Below are positions 8,924-17,519 of a DNA stretch of 64,000 nucleotides, one piece after another. Every line of letters begins with the position of its first letter. Position 1 is the stretch's first letter. Source of the DNA: Kineosporia rhizophila (lineage in GTDB: Bacteria > Actinomycetota > Actinomycetes > Actinomycetales > Kineosporiaceae). The stretch spans positions 49,733-113,732 of the forward strand of contig NZ_JAJSOH010000023.1 in the NCBI RefSeq assembly GCF_021277265.1. The letters are read 5' to 3'. The position numbers were made by a program, and so were the translations under genes. Under the pieces are notes generated by a model that had not been told where the DNA came from, searched no databases, and worked only from the letters and a program-made list of their open reading frames with translations.

Positions 8924-9544
8924 ATGGGTCCCCGGGTGCTGCTGGTCTGCACCGCCAACATCTGCCGCTCTCCCGGAGCCGAACGGCTGCTCGCCGGTCG
9001 CCTCGGCGAGGGGGTCGAGTTCTTCAGCCGAGGGACGCGGGCGGTCCCCGGAGCGGGGATCTGCGACTTCTCGGCCTCCTGGGTCGAGAGTCACGGCGGG
9101 GCCGGGGGTGCGCACGGGTCGCGACCGCTGGAGGTCGAGGACATCCGCGCCTCGACGGTGATCCTGACCGCCTCGCAGACCCAGCGCGGCCGGGTGATCG
9201 AGATGCGCCCGTCGGCCCAGGTGCGCACGTTCACGCTGTTGCACGCCGCCCGCACCGCGCAGTGGCTGGCGGCGGCCGGGCGCACCCCGCCTCGTAGTGC
9301 CGATCTGGCTGACCGGCTGCTGTGGCTGGTGGAGGAACTGGACGCCAACCGGGGGTCGGCGCCGCGGGACGAAGAGGACGACGACGAGCTGCCCGATCCG
9401 CACCGGGGCGGCCGGCACCCGCAGGTCTTCGGCCGGCTACAGGCGGCGGTGGAGGACTTCTGCGCACCCCTGCTGTTCCGGGGCCCGGCCCTGCGCCGGG
9501 ACCGGGCCCGGCTGCGGCAGAAGCCTTCTCACGCCTGGCGCTGA
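8924..9544 (+). CDS. Low-molecular-weight protein-tyrosine phosphatase family protein
   Basis: The 206-residue product begins with the family's P-loop C-x5-R-S (CTANICRS, residues 9-16), followed by PGAERLL. It has a DPH sequence near residue 165 where the family's general-acid Asp-Pro is expected. ATG 8924 puts the P-loop at the canonical place, although no strong ribosome site is evident. In exopolysaccharide loci such phosphatases dephosphorylate BY-type tyrosine kinases; such a kinase is encoded at 10032-12338. The link is inferred, because the genes are not in one operon. At about 50 residues longer than usual, it carries an acidic insertion (EEDDDELPD). Confidence 0.88.
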   Translation: MGPRVLLVCTANICRSPGAERLLAGRLGEGVEFFSRGTRAVPGAGICDFSASWVESHGGAGGAHGSRPLEVEDIRASTVILTASQTQRGRVIEMRPSAQVRTFTLLHAARTAQWLAAAGRTPPRSADLADRLLWLVEELDANRGSAPRDEEDDDELPDPHRGGRHPQVFGRLQAAVEDFCAPLLFRGPALRRDRARLRQKPSHAWR

Positions 9545-9837
9545 GGCAGTACGCCCTCGCAGGCGGGGCACAGCTCACGGATGCTGCGGATCGGGCCGGA
9601 ACGGCGCCAGTCGTTCCACTCCGCGGTGTAGACCGTGCCCGAGTCGTGGCAGGTGGCGCAGAACTCCGGCCCGCTCTGGTCGGACTCGTCGTCCCGGCGG
9701 TTGCGCAGCAGCAGGGCCAGGCCGGCGACCAGCAGCAGGGACGGCAACCAGAGCAGGGCGTAGTCGCCCAGCAGCAGGTTGGTCACGTACAGGACGGAGG
9801 CGACGAGCGCCAGAAGGGCCCCGAATACGGCGTTCAT
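9529..9837 (-). CDS. Small membrane protein with a cytoplasmic zinc-ribbon-like Cys set
   Basis: The 102-residue protein has two hydrophobic helices (about 4-22 and 28-45), a basic RNRR stop-transfer, then a soluble tail with CATC (about 59-62) and CPAC (about 89-92). Two CxxC pairs spaced this way could bind zinc. The ATG is preceded by GGAAGGAGC, a strong ribosome site. It ends 16 bp inside the convergent phosphatase gene. I do not know a function. Confidence 0.75.
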   Translation of the reverse strand: MNAVFGALLALVASVLYVTNLLLGDYALLWLPSLLLVAGLALLLRNRRDDESDQSGPEFCATCHDSGTVYTAEWNDWRRSGPIRSIRELCPACEGVLPQRQA

Positions 9838-9984
9838 GTCGCTCCTTCCGGGAGTGTCCGCGTCGACATCTTCCGTTCATCCTAGGGGCGGCAAAGGGTG
9901 CGGGGAAGGGTGAATCCGGTTTGTCACGCAACGCTTCTCAGGCCGGGCTCAGCGGATCTCGCGAGCGTTCGGCCCATGGACGCG

Positions 9985-10021
9985 AGAACGCGGTGCGGCA
10001 CTGAGTGCCACACCGCGTTCT
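9985..10021. terminator. Hairpin downstream of the BY kinase gene
   Basis: An 11-bp plus 6-bp stem with one mismatch and a 1-nt apex lies directly after the kinase stop on the minus strand. No T-run follows on that strand, so termination is only likely, not certain. Confidence 0.5.
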
Positions 10022-10031
10022 GTCGAACAGT

Positions 10032-12338
10032 TCAGATAGAGCGCTTGGACCGGTGGTGACGGGGCACGCCGGTGGGCACGTGGGGCATCACCGACTGGGG
10101 CGGGATGAGCAGTTCACGCTCGTCCTCCAGCAGGTCCAGCTCCGGCGGTGTGTGCAGGTCGACCAGCAGCGGGGGGATCTCCTCGAACCCCTCCCGGCTG
10201 TCGTCCTGGGCCGCCGGTGCGGGTTCGGGTGCCGGCTCGAGAGTCGGCTCGGGTGCTGGTTCGGGTGCGAACCAGGAGGTCTGACTCCAGGCGGCCGGGT
10301 TCTCGACGGGCAGCGGGATGCCCTTGGGGGCGGTGTCCGGCGCCCGGTAGCCGGTCTCGGGCGGAAGTGGTTGCAGGCGAAGCTCTTCCGGAACCTCGCG
10401 GGCCGATCTGACTGCGGTGTCGTGGTGCACCTCCAGGCGGTCCGGCTTGCGCTGGGGGATCACCTGCGGCGCCGGACCTTCCGGCTCGGCCGTGCGCAGC
10501 ACCTCCAGACCCTCGGCCCGGGAGACGACCGCCAGCCCGTCGGTGCCCGGAGTGGTCACCACCGGCAGTGGGCCGGTGGAGGACAGGCCGCCGAAGACCG
10601 AGATGCCCCCGGTCGAAGAGGCTTGCGGAGCGCGGCTTCCGGCGCTGGGGGAGTCGGCGATCGGAGCCCAGCCGTCAGAAGGGCTGGGGGCCCAGCCCAT
10701 GTCCGGCGCCCACTGCTCCGAGGTGTTCACGAAACCGTTGGGCCCACCGGGGCGACCGGCCGGCACCCCGGTGCCCCCGGGCGTCCTCTGGTTCTCGGGA
10801 CCCGACCCCGAACCACCCGGCTCGTCGGGACTTTCGGGCGAAACCGGCTCGAGCGGCAGGGAGGTTGCGCCGGCATCGGGCAGGACGATCCGCTCCGGAG
10901 CCGCGGCCACCTCGTCCTTGCCGCCACGCCGGGCCCGCCGGGAGGTGGTCTCGGGCTGCTGACCCGGAGCCGAAGCCGCGGGCGCCGACCCGTAACCGTA
11001 GCCCTGGTAACCGTTGCGGCCCTTCTTGCGCGGGGCGAAGTTCAGCACGGTACCGAGCATCCGGGCGCTCACCGCCTCGAGCGCCTTGAGCGCCCGCTCG
11101 GCCTCCTCGCGCCGACTGCGACCGTGCCGGATCACCAGGATCGCCCCGTCGGCGGCGGTGGCGATCAGTGCCGCATCGGTGACCGGCAGCAGCGGCGGGG
11201 CGTCGATGACCACCACGTCGTAGTGCTGGGCCAGCGTGTCCAGCAGGTGCCGCATCTGTTGCGAGCCCAGCAGTTCCGAGGGGTTGGGCGGGGTCGGCCC
11301 GGAGGGCAGGACGGCCAGCAGGTCGCGCTCGTAACCGACCACCACCTCACGCAGGTCGTGCTGACCGGCGAGCACGTTGGTCAGCCCGGCCGCGTTGCTG
11401 ATGCCCAGGTACTTGCCCACGGCGGGCTTGCGCAGGTCACCCTCGATCAGGATCACCCGGGCGCCGCTCTGGGCCAGGGTCAGGGCGATGTTGCAGGCCG
11501 TGGTGGTCTTGCCCTCGTCGGGCAGGGCGGAGGTCACCGCGATCACCCGCGGCGGCCGGTCCACGTCGGCGAACTGCAGGTTGGTGCGCAGGGTGCGGAA
11601 CGCCTCGGCCCGGCCGCCGAACGCGTCGGCGGTGACCAGGGGCTGCTTGGGCGCCGAGGCGTCGAACGGCACCACGCCCAGCGGCACCGAACCGGTCAGC
11701 TGCTCCACGTCGGAACTGCCGCGCAGGGTGGTGTTGAGCTGGTCGCGCAGCACCGCCGCGCCGACGCCGAGACCGAGACCGAGCAGCAGCCCGAGCGCGA
11801 TGTTCAGCGGGACCCGGGGGGAGACCGGGGTCTGCGGCTCGACCGGCGGCCGGGTCACGGTGAGCTTGACCGAGGACGGTCTGCTCCCGCCGTTGGACTC
11901 CAGGTCGCCGACCACCTTCTGCAGGTGCTGGGTGGCCGAGCCGGCGATCGCCGCGGCCCGGGCCGGGTCCGCGTCGGTGACCGTGAGGTCGATCAGCACG
12001 GTGTCCAGCTGCGGGCTGGCCTCGATCTGGCCGGCCAGCACGGCCGCCGTGTACGGCAGCCGCAGGTCCCGCACCACCGGCTCGGTGACCGCGCTGCTGG
12101 TCGCCATGCTGGCGTAGGACTTGACCCGCTGCTGGCTGAACGTGCTGCTCTCGGACAGCTCGTTGAGCGTGTCGCCGCCGCCCGGGCCCTGCACCGAGAC
12201 GAAGACCTGGGTCTGGGCCTGGTACATCGGCGTCTGCCGGCTGGTGTAGGCCGTGGCGGCGGCCACGCCGAGGACCGCCAGGGCCAGGACGATCAGCCAG
12301 TGCTGTCGCAGGACTTTCAGGTACTGGGTCAGGGTCAT
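10032..12338 (-). CDS. Polysaccharide co-polymerase/BY-type tyrosine autokinase with long tail
   Basis: This 768-residue protein combines a Wzz chain-length domain with a bacterial tyrosine kinase. It has TM1 (about 14-31), an extracytoplasmic domain, a PVSPRVP motif before TM2 (about 178-197) and the kinase. The kinase has Walker A PDEGKTTT (about 273-280), Walker A' LIEGDLRKP (about 297-305) and Walker B VVIDAPP (376-382). A tyrosine cluster follows (Y444, Y447, Y449), the usual autophosphorylation tail. Unusually, another 320 residues of Pro/Gly/Ser-rich, probably disordered sequence come after that. It should control capsule or exopolysaccharide polymer length. A paralogue lies at 25475-26920. 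Confidence 0.94.
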   Translation of the reverse strand: MTLTQYLKVLRQHWLIVLALAVLGVAAATAYTSRQTPMYQAQTQVFVSVQGPGGGDTLNELSESSTFSQQRVKSYASMATSSAVTEPVVRDLRLPYTAAVLAGQIEASPQLDTVLIDLTVTDADPARAAAIAGSATQHLQKVVGDLESNGGSRPSSVKLTVTRPPVEPQTPVSPRVPLNIALGLLLGLGLGVGAAVLRDQLNTTLRGSSDVEQLTGSVPLGVVPFDASAPKQPLVTADAFGGRAEAFRTLRTNLQFADVDRPPRVIAVTSALPDEGKTTTACNIALTLAQSGARVILIEGDLRKPAVGKYLGISNAAGLTNVLAGQHDLREVVVGYERDLLAVLPSGPTPPNPSELLGSQQMRHLLDTLAQHYDVVVIDAPPLLPVTDAALIATAADGAILVIRHGRSRREEAERALKALEAVSARMLGTVLNFAPRKKGRNGYQGYGYGSAPAASAPGQQPETTSRRARRGGKDEVAAAPERIVLPDAGATSLPLEPVSPESPDEPGGSGSGPENQRTPGGTGVPAGRPGGPNGFVNTSEQWAPDMGWAPSPSDGWAPIADSPSAGSRAPQASSTGGISVFGGLSSTGPLPVVTTPGTDGLAVVSRAEGLEVLRTAEPEGPAPQVIPQRKPDRLEVHHDTAVRSAREVPEELRLQPLPPETGYRAPDTAPKGIPLPVENPAAWSQTSWFAPEPAPEPTLEPAPEPAPAAQDDSREGFEEIPPLLVDLHTPPELDLLEDERELLIPPQSVMPHVPTGVPRHHRSKRSI

Positions 12339-12504
12339 GTCTGGGTCACCGAATGCGCCGCCTTGTCATTGCACTCCTTCACCGGCCTGAGCGCCCTACC
12401 GTACCCATATTTGGCTACAGAGTGGTGTTGAACGATTGCTCTGGGTCACGTGATTCGGGTGCAGTCAAGCAGGTCCCGCTGGATCCGCCCAGTCGGCCGG
12501 ACGG

Positions 12505-12741
12505 CTACCGAACAGTCAGGGGAACGTCGCGGCCGGTCTGGGCCACTTCGTCGCACCAGCTGAGCACGTCGGCCACGACCTCCTCGTCGAGTCGGCGGCG
12601 CCCGGCCTCGACCTCGGCCAGGACATGGCTGCGCAGCGCCCTGGCGTCGCGCCGGCGACGGGCGGCCCGGCTCAGCCGGCCGGTGGCGATGTAGCCGCCG
12701 GCGAGCACGGCGACGAACCCGGACAGGATCAGCTCCTCCAT
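12505..12741 (-). CDS. Small hypothetical membrane-anchored protein
   Basis: The 78-residue product starts with a hydrophobic helix (about 3-22), then a basic RAARRRRDARALR segment and an acidic helical C-terminus. GTG 12768 would add nine residues; ATG 12741 places the helix at the N-terminus, but neither start has a clear Shine-Dalgarno. It lies between the BY kinase gene and a DUF1232-type gene, all on the minus strand. Function is unknown. The 12339-12504 gap between it and the kinase presumably holds the kinase promoter. Confidence 0.55.
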   Translation of the reverse strand: MEELILSGFVAVLAGGYIATGRLSRAARRRRDARALRSHVLAEVEAGRRRLDEEVVADVLSWCDEVAQTGRDVPLTVR

Positions 12742-12844
12742 GACCACAGAGCGTACTCGGTTGGTCACAACATGTCCGGTGGTTGGCCTAATGCCCGCCT
12801 GAGGGCCGTTCTGGTCGGTCAGGAGCGTTCTGCGCCGGGCGGTT

Positions 12845-13228
12845 TCAGCCCTTGAGGTCGCGATCCGGGCGGCGCAGCTCGTTCTTGCGGCGGAACTCCT
12901 GCTGGGCGGTGTCGCGCAGGGCGATGCCGGCCGCCTTGCGGATCGGCATGTTCGTGCGGCGGGCCCGGATCAGGTGGTAGACGTACCAGGCGGCGAGCGT
13001 GACCACCCCGGCGTCGTCGAGGATGCCGAACGGCCCGACCACGGCCTCCGGCACCGCGTCGACCGGGCTGATCAGGTAGGCGAACGAGGCCGCCATGGTG
13101 GCGATGCCATGCAGCGGCACCCGGTAGCGGTAGATCACGAAGAGCCCGACGGCCAGCAGCGTCACCGCGACCAGCAGCAGGACCGCGACGAACCCGACCA
13201 CGACCATCAGTGTGGTGTTGTCACCCAT
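12845..13228 (-). CDS. DUF1232 (YkvA-like) membrane protein
   Basis: The 127-residue protein has an N-terminal helix (about 8-32) and a core reading AYLISPVDAVPEAVVGPFGILDD followed by LAAWYVYHL. The I(S/D)PxDxxP pattern with a downstream DD is the DUF1232 signature. The C-terminus is basic and charged. GGAAGGA lies a good distance before ATG 13228, which settles the start in a longer open frame. Family function is not established. It is transcribed divergently from the secreted nuclease gene. Confidence 0.85.
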   Translation of the reverse strand: MGDNTTLMVVVGFVAVLLLVAVTLLAVGLFVIYRYRVPLHGIATMAASFAYLISPVDAVPEAVVGPFGILDDAGVVTLAAWYVYHLIRARRTNMPIRKAAGIALRDTAQQEFRRKNELRRPDRDLKG

Positions 13229-13346
13229 CCCCAGTCCTTCCCTCGGTGGCTCCCATTGTTCGCCAGATCGGGTGAACCACCAATCCGGTGATCCCGTCAC
13301 AGACGCGACAGGTCGTGACGAGCGGGGCGTCCGGGACGGCGATACC

Positions 13347-14264
13347 GTGCCGGATGTGAATCTTGTTCGGTCCGGTGTCGCGGCCCTGTCGGCCCTCGTC
13401 CTGTCTCTCGGCCTGAGCGCCTGCAACGTCGACCTGGGCAGTGCCGAGGCGACCGACGCCGGTTCCGGCGCGTCGGTCAAGGACCAGAACGACGGCCCGC
13501 TGGCCACGAAGGTGCTGGGCACCCTGTCGGTGAAGGGCCGGGCGGCGGAGACCGGGTACGACCGCGACGAGTTCGGCAGTGCCTGGAAGGACGTCGACCG
13601 CAACGGCTGCGACCAGCGCAACGACGTGCTGAAGCGGGACCTCACCGGGGAGAAGTTCCGCGACGGCACCAAGAAGTGCGTGGTGGTCAGCGGCACCCTG
13701 CAGGACCGGTACACCGGCAAGAGCATCGAGTTCCGCAAGGCGGAGGCCTCCGAGATCCAGATCGACCACGTGGTCGCGCTGCAGAACTCCTGGGTCACCG
13801 GCGCCTTCGCCTGGAGCGAGGCCAAGCGCACCGAGTTCGCCAACGACCCGCTGAACCTGCTGGCCGCCGACGGGCCGACCAACTCGGCCAAGGGGGCCGG
13901 CGACGCGGCCACCTGGCTGCCGCCGAGCAAGGCGTTCCGCTGCGACTACGTGGCCCGGCAGGTCGCGGTGAAGTCCAAGTACGGCAACTGGGTCACCAAG
14001 GCCGAGAAGGCGGCGATCAGCGGCGTCCTGAAGAGCTGCCCCGAGCAGCGGGTGCCCACCTCCGGCGCGGTGGCCGCCCCGGAGAAGGGGGAGAAGGGGG
14101 CCGACGACAAGAAGCCGGCTCCGAAGGGCAACAATGGTGAGGCGGAGACCCCGGGCGCGTTCTGCTCCCCCGAGGGGGCGAAGGCCGAGGACTCCGACGG
14201 CGACAAGCTGACCTGCAGTGTGAAGGACGGCGACGACCGGGCCCGGTGGCGCTCGGCCGCCTGA
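13347..14264 (+). CDS. Secreted HNH-type nuclease lipoprotein (DUF1524/GmrSD C-terminal-like)
   Basis: The 305-residue protein has a signal ending in lipobox SLGLSAC (Cys26 from GTG 13347). The core has IQIDHVVALQNSW, then FANDPLNLLAADGPTN, KGAGDAATWLPP and a late CDYV. This is the HNH-like metal and catalytic pattern of DUF1524 secreted nucleases common in actinomycetes. A Lys/Pro-rich linker leads to a short C-terminal module with two Cys (GAFCSPEG...LTCSV) also found on such enzymes. GTG 13347 has GGGACGG at 7 bp spacing; GTG 13356 is possible. It probably degrades extracellular DNA or RNA while anchored to the membrane. Confidence 0.88.
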   Translation: MPDVNLVRSGVAALSALVLSLGLSACNVDLGSAEATDAGSGASVKDQNDGPLATKVLGTLSVKGRAAETGYDRDEFGSAWKDVDRNGCDQRNDVLKRDLTGEKFRDGTKKCVVVSGTLQDRYTGKSIEFRKAEASEIQIDHVVALQNSWVTGAFAWSEAKRTEFANDPLNLLAADGPTNSAKGAGDAATWLPPSKAFRCDYVARQVAVKSKYGNWVTKAEKAAISGVLKSCPEQRVPTSGAVAAPEKGEKGADDKKPAPKGNNGEAETPGAFCSPEGAKAEDSDGDKLTCSVKDGDDRARWRSAA

Positions 14265-14283
14265 CCGTCTCGAACTGAGACGG
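14265..14283. terminator. Small hairpin after the nuclease gene
   Basis: A perfect 7-bp stem with a GAACT loop follows the nuclease stop directly. It lacks a T-run and is a weak terminator candidate. It also separates the nuclease from the iron-regulated promoter just downstream. Confidence 0.4.
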
Positions 14284-14302
14284 TGGTCCACAGATTCCGC
14301 TG

Positions 14303-14321
14303 TTAGGTTAGGCATACCTCA
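14303..14321 (+). promoter_or_regulatory. IdeR/DmdR-type iron box
   Basis: The sequence TTAGGTTAGGCATACCTCA matches the actinobacterial consensus TTAGGTTAGGCTAACCTAA at 16 of 19 positions. It ends 20 bp before the start of the siderophore-interacting protein. The metal-loaded repressor would block transcription when iron is sufficient, which agrees with the product of the gene. Confidence 0.88.
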
Positions 14322-14341
14322 CTTTGGAAGGTGGTACCCGC

Positions 14342-15217
14342 ATGTCCATGGTCTCGCGCATGGCCGAAGGGGTTCGTAACCGGGTCGGCGGTCGCGGCGA
14401 GGGCCGGGGCGGCTCGACGCTGGCGATCACCGTGGCCCGCACCGAGCAGCTCAGCCCCACCATGGTTCGCGTCGTCTTCACCGGTGACGACCTGGCCCAG
14501 TTCGAGATGAACGAGTTCAGCGACGCCTACGTGAAGCTGATCTACCCGCGGGCCGGGGTGGAGTACCCCGAGCCGTTCGACATGAAGACGATCCGGGGCG
14601 CGCTGCCCCAGGAACAGTGGCCGCAGAACCGTACCTACACGGTTCGCCGCTGGGACGCGGCCGCTCGCGAGCTGACCATCGACTTCGTGGTGCACGGGGA
14701 CGAGGGTCTGGCCGGTCCGTGGGCCCGGGACGCGAAGCCGGGCGACCAGATCTGGCTGGCCGGCCCGGGTGGCGGCTACACGCCGGACCTCGAGGCCGAC
14801 TGGCACCTGCTGGCCGGTGACGAGAGCGCCCTGCCCGCCATCGCCGCCTCGCTCGAGGTGCTGCCGGAGAACGCGGTCGGGCACGCCCTGATCGAGATCC
14901 ACGACCCGGCCTCCGAGCTCAAGCTCACCGCCCCGGCCGGCGTCCAGGTCACCTGGGTGCTGGAGACCGAGCGGGCTCCCGGCGTCGCCCTGGTCGAGGC
15001 GGTCACCCGGCTGCCGTTTCCGGAGGGCGACGTGCACGCGTTCGTGCACGGCGAGGCCGCCGGGGTGCGTGACCTGCGCCGGTTCCTCAAGCGCGAGCGC
15101 GGCGTGAAGCAGGCGCGTCTGTCGATCTCCGGCTACTGGCGGATCGGCGCCAACGACGAGGAGTGGCGCGCGGTGAAGGGCGACTGGAACCAGAAGATCG
15201 AGCAGTCCGAGGGCTGA
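14342..15217 (+). CDS. Siderophore-interacting FAD-dependent ferric reductase (SIP family)
   Basis: SIP proteins reduce ferric siderophores in the cytoplasm using FAD and NAD(P)H so that iron is released. The 291-residue product shows the FAD-binding NRTYTVRRWD motif, the GDQIWLAGPGG segment and the NAD-domain sequence LLAGDESALPAIA. It also has the characteristic C-terminal SISGYWRIGANDEEWR. Length is close to the family norm, with a slightly longer Gly/Arg-rich N-terminus. GGAAGGTGG precedes ATG 14342. The iron box upstream indicates induction under iron starvation. It is monocistronic, ending at a strong terminator. Confidence 0.95.
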   Translation: MSMVSRMAEGVRNRVGGRGEGRGGSTLAITVARTEQLSPTMVRVVFTGDDLAQFEMNEFSDAYVKLIYPRAGVEYPEPFDMKTIRGALPQEQWPQNRTYTVRRWDAAARELTIDFVVHGDEGLAGPWARDAKPGDQIWLAGPGGGYTPDLEADWHLLAGDESALPAIAASLEVLPENAVGHALIEIHDPASELKLTAPAGVQVTWVLETERAPGVALVEAVTRLPFPEGDVHAFVHGEAAGVRDLRRFLKRERGVKQARLSISGYWRIGANDEEWRAVKGDWNQKIEQSEG

Positions 15218-15229
15218 GACCTCCGGCCG

Positions 15230-15271
15230 GAGCGGGCGCGACCACCACGGGTGGTCGCGCCCGCTCCCGTT
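15230..15271. terminator. Shared intrinsic terminator
   Basis: A perfect 17-bp GC-rich stem (15230-15246 with 15250-15266) with an ACG loop lies exactly between the convergent SIP and GH13 genes. It has only a short T-run (CCCGTTT) on plus. Its symmetry suits termination from both sides. Confidence 0.85.
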
Positions 15272-16936
15272 TCAGAGCAGCCGGCGGGAACCGGGCCGGG
15301 CGACCCGGAGCCAGCGGTAGCCGTAACGCCCGAGTTCCACCTCGAGGCGACCCCGATCGTCCACTGTTGTGTTCTGGTCACCGAGCAGATCGATCAGGTC
15401 GCAGTTGCGGACGGAATCGCCCAGGTCGAGCGGGACGCTCACCTTCTCGGCGGCGAAGTTGTGCAGTGCCACCAGCGTCTCGTCCTCCCAGGTCACCCGG
15501 TGGGCGAACACCGCGGGGTGCGGCTGGTCCAGCACCGCGAACTCGCCCCAGCCCAGTTCCGGGCTGTTGCGGTAGCGCGAGATCAGCAGCTTCACAAAGG
15601 TTAGCAGGCTGTCCGGATCCGCCCGCTGCGCCTGCACGTTGACCTGCTCCGGGCCGAAGCGGCCGGTCACCACCGGCGCCGTCAGGTCCTCGGCGATCGA
15701 GAAGCCGGCGCCCGGCCCGCTGGTCCACTGCATCGGCGTGCGCACCGAGTTCCGGTCGCCGATGTCGAGGTTCTCGCCCATCCCGATCTCCTCGCCGTAG
15801 AACAGCACCGGCGTGCCCGGCAGCGTGAAGAGCAGGCTGTAGACCATCCGGATCCGGTCGGGATCGCCGTCGAGCATCGGGGGCAGCCGGCGGATCAGCC
15901 CCCGGCCGAAGACCTGCATCCGCTTCTCGGGCCCGAAGGCGTCGAACACCTCCTGCCGCTCGGACTCGCTGAGCTTGTCCAGGGTCAGCTCGTCGTGGTT
16001 GCGCACGAACGTGCCCCACTGGCACTCCGGCGGGATCGCCGGCCGCTCCTGCAGCGCCTTGGCCAGCGGGGCGGCGTCCTGACGGGCCAGGGCCAGGTAC
16101 ATGTTCTGCATCGTGATGAAGTCGAACTGCAGGGTGAGCTCGCCGCCCTCCGATCCGCCGAAGAACTCCAGCTGCTGCTCGTAGGGCACGTTCACCTCGC
16201 CGAGCAGGATCGCGTCGCCGGTGCGCCGGTTGAGGAATGCCCGAAGGTGCCGGACCACCTCGTGCGGATCGGGCAGTGCCCCGGACGGCTCGCCGAGCGG
16301 GTCGATGAAGAACGGGACGGCGTCCACCCGGAACCCGGAGACCCCCAGCGCCAGCCAGAACCCGACGATCCGGGCGATCTCGTCGCGCACCTCGGGGTTG
16401 GTCACGTTCAGGTCGGGCTGGTGCCGGTAGAAGTGGTGCAGGTAGTACTGCCCGGTCTGCTCGTCCAGGGTCCAGACGCTGTTTTCCTGGTCGGGGAACA
16501 CCGGCTCGGGCTGCTTCCCGGCCGGCGGCTCGTCGACCCACACGTACCAGTCCCGGTACCTGCTCTCCTTCGAGCTGCGCGCCTCGACGAACCAGGGGTG
16601 CTGGTCGGAGGTGTGGTTGACGACCAGGTCGACGATCACCCGCAGGCCCCGGTCGTGTGCGGTCCGGATCGCCTCGACCAGGTCGCCGTGGGTGCCCAGG
16701 CGGGGATCGACCCCGTAGAAGTCGGTGATGTCGTAGCCGTCGTCCCGCTCGGGCGTGGGGTAGAAGGGCATCAGCCACAGGCAGGTGACCCCGAGGTCGG
16801 CCAGGTAGTCGATGCGCTGGGCGAGCCCGGCCAGGTCGCCGGTGCCGTCGTCGTTCCAGTCCAGAAATGTCTCGACATCGAGACAATAGACCACCGCTGT
16901 TTTCCACCAAAGGTCCGCCGTGTCCGTGATCCGCAT
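15272..16936 (-). CDS. GH13 trehalose-synthase-like alpha-glucosyl enzyme
   Basis: The 554-residue protein is a GH13 enzyme with DLVVNHTS, nucleophile D205 in GFRVDA, acid E247 in LLGEVN and the third acid D315 in VRNHDE. Start WWKTAVVYCLDVETF and motifs such as DDGYDI and RTPMQW resemble trehalose synthase (maltose to trehalose), but no maltokinase domain follows. Another alpha-glucosidase specificity is possible. ATG 16936 was chosen because family proteins begin close to this point; two upstream in-frame starts add unlike sequence. It is cytoplasmic by lack of a signal. Linkage to GlgB at 8 kb is not an operon. Confidence 0.88.
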   Translation of the reverse strand: MRITDTADLWWKTAVVYCLDVETFLDWNDDGTGDLAGLAQRIDYLADLGVTCLWLMPFYPTPERDDGYDITDFYGVDPRLGTHGDLVEAIRTAHDRGLRVIVDLVVNHTSDQHPWFVEARSSKESRYRDWYVWVDEPPAGKQPEPVFPDQENSVWTLDEQTGQYYLHHFYRHQPDLNVTNPEVRDEIARIVGFWLALGVSGFRVDAVPFFIDPLGEPSGALPDPHEVVRHLRAFLNRRTGDAILLGEVNVPYEQQLEFFGGSEGGELTLQFDFITMQNMYLALARQDAAPLAKALQERPAIPPECQWGTFVRNHDELTLDKLSESERQEVFDAFGPEKRMQVFGRGLIRRLPPMLDGDPDRIRMVYSLLFTLPGTPVLFYGEEIGMGENLDIGDRNSVRTPMQWTSGPGAGFSIAEDLTAPVVTGRFGPEQVNVQAQRADPDSLLTFVKLLISRYRNSPELGWGEFAVLDQPHPAVFAHRVTWEDETLVALHNFAAEKVSVPLDLGDSVRNCDLIDLLGDQNTTVDDRGRLEVELGRYGYRWLRVARPGSRRLL

Positions 16937-17117
16937 GAATGCGGATCTATCACTTCCGGGCAACTTCCGCGTTTTCACATCCATGACGGGCACGAACTTG
17001 ATTCGCCAGGCGTACTGTTGTGATGCGGTCATTGGAGATGCGCGAGGGTTGAGAAAGGCCTTCGTCCGGCTCCCGGCAGGCCGTGACGACAGAGAAGGAG
17101 ATGGGGGTCAACCCGCG

Positions 17118-17459
17118 ATGGACCCGACACAGCTGGTCGACGAGGCACTACGCCGTTTCACCGTCATGCAGGCGGCGGCGAACTCCGCACCCGCCACCGC
17201 CCTCGAGGAGCCGGCCACGCCCGCGCTGGTAGCCGTGTTCCAGCACCTCGCCAAGCTTGACGGGTGGGCGAAGATCGCCATCGACCGTCTGGTCGCAGAC
17301 CCTGAGAACGCCCGGGCGGCAGCCGATCTCAAGCTGAGCATGGACCAGGCCGCGCGCCTGCACCCGCAGTTCATGCGCACGCTGGCCGAGGTCTGTGCCA
17401 CCTCGGCGGCGGCCCCGCCGGTCCGTGCCCCACAGGTTCCGGCGCCCGGTCAGCTCTAG
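17118..17459 (+). CDS. Conserved-looking hypothetical protein
   Basis: The 113-residue product is mainly alpha-helical by composition, acidic-neutral, with an Ala/Pro/Val-rich C-terminus. I see no membrane segment, signal or known motif. ATG 17118 has a G-run at about 10 bp; a better AAGGAG lies too far upstream (about 18 bp). It is followed at once by a strong terminator, which supports a real transcription unit. Its promoter must overlap the 5' end of the divergent GH13 gene. Confidence 0.65.
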   Translation: MDPTQLVDEALRRFTVMQAAANSAPATALEEPATPALVAVFQHLAKLDGWAKIAIDRLVADPENARAAADLKLSMDQAARLHPQFMRTLAEVCATSAAAPPVRAPQVPAPGQL

Positions 17460-17475
17460 GGCCCGCAAGTATTTC

Positions 17476-17519
17476 GAAAAGCTGTCCGGACACACAATTG
17501 TCCGGACAGCTTTTCTGTT
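17476..17519 (+). terminator. Intrinsic terminator
   Basis: A perfect 17-bp stem (17476-17492 with 17499-17515) with a 6-nt loop is followed by TTTTCTGTT. It starts 16 bp after the hypothetical gene's stop. Confidence 0.92.
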
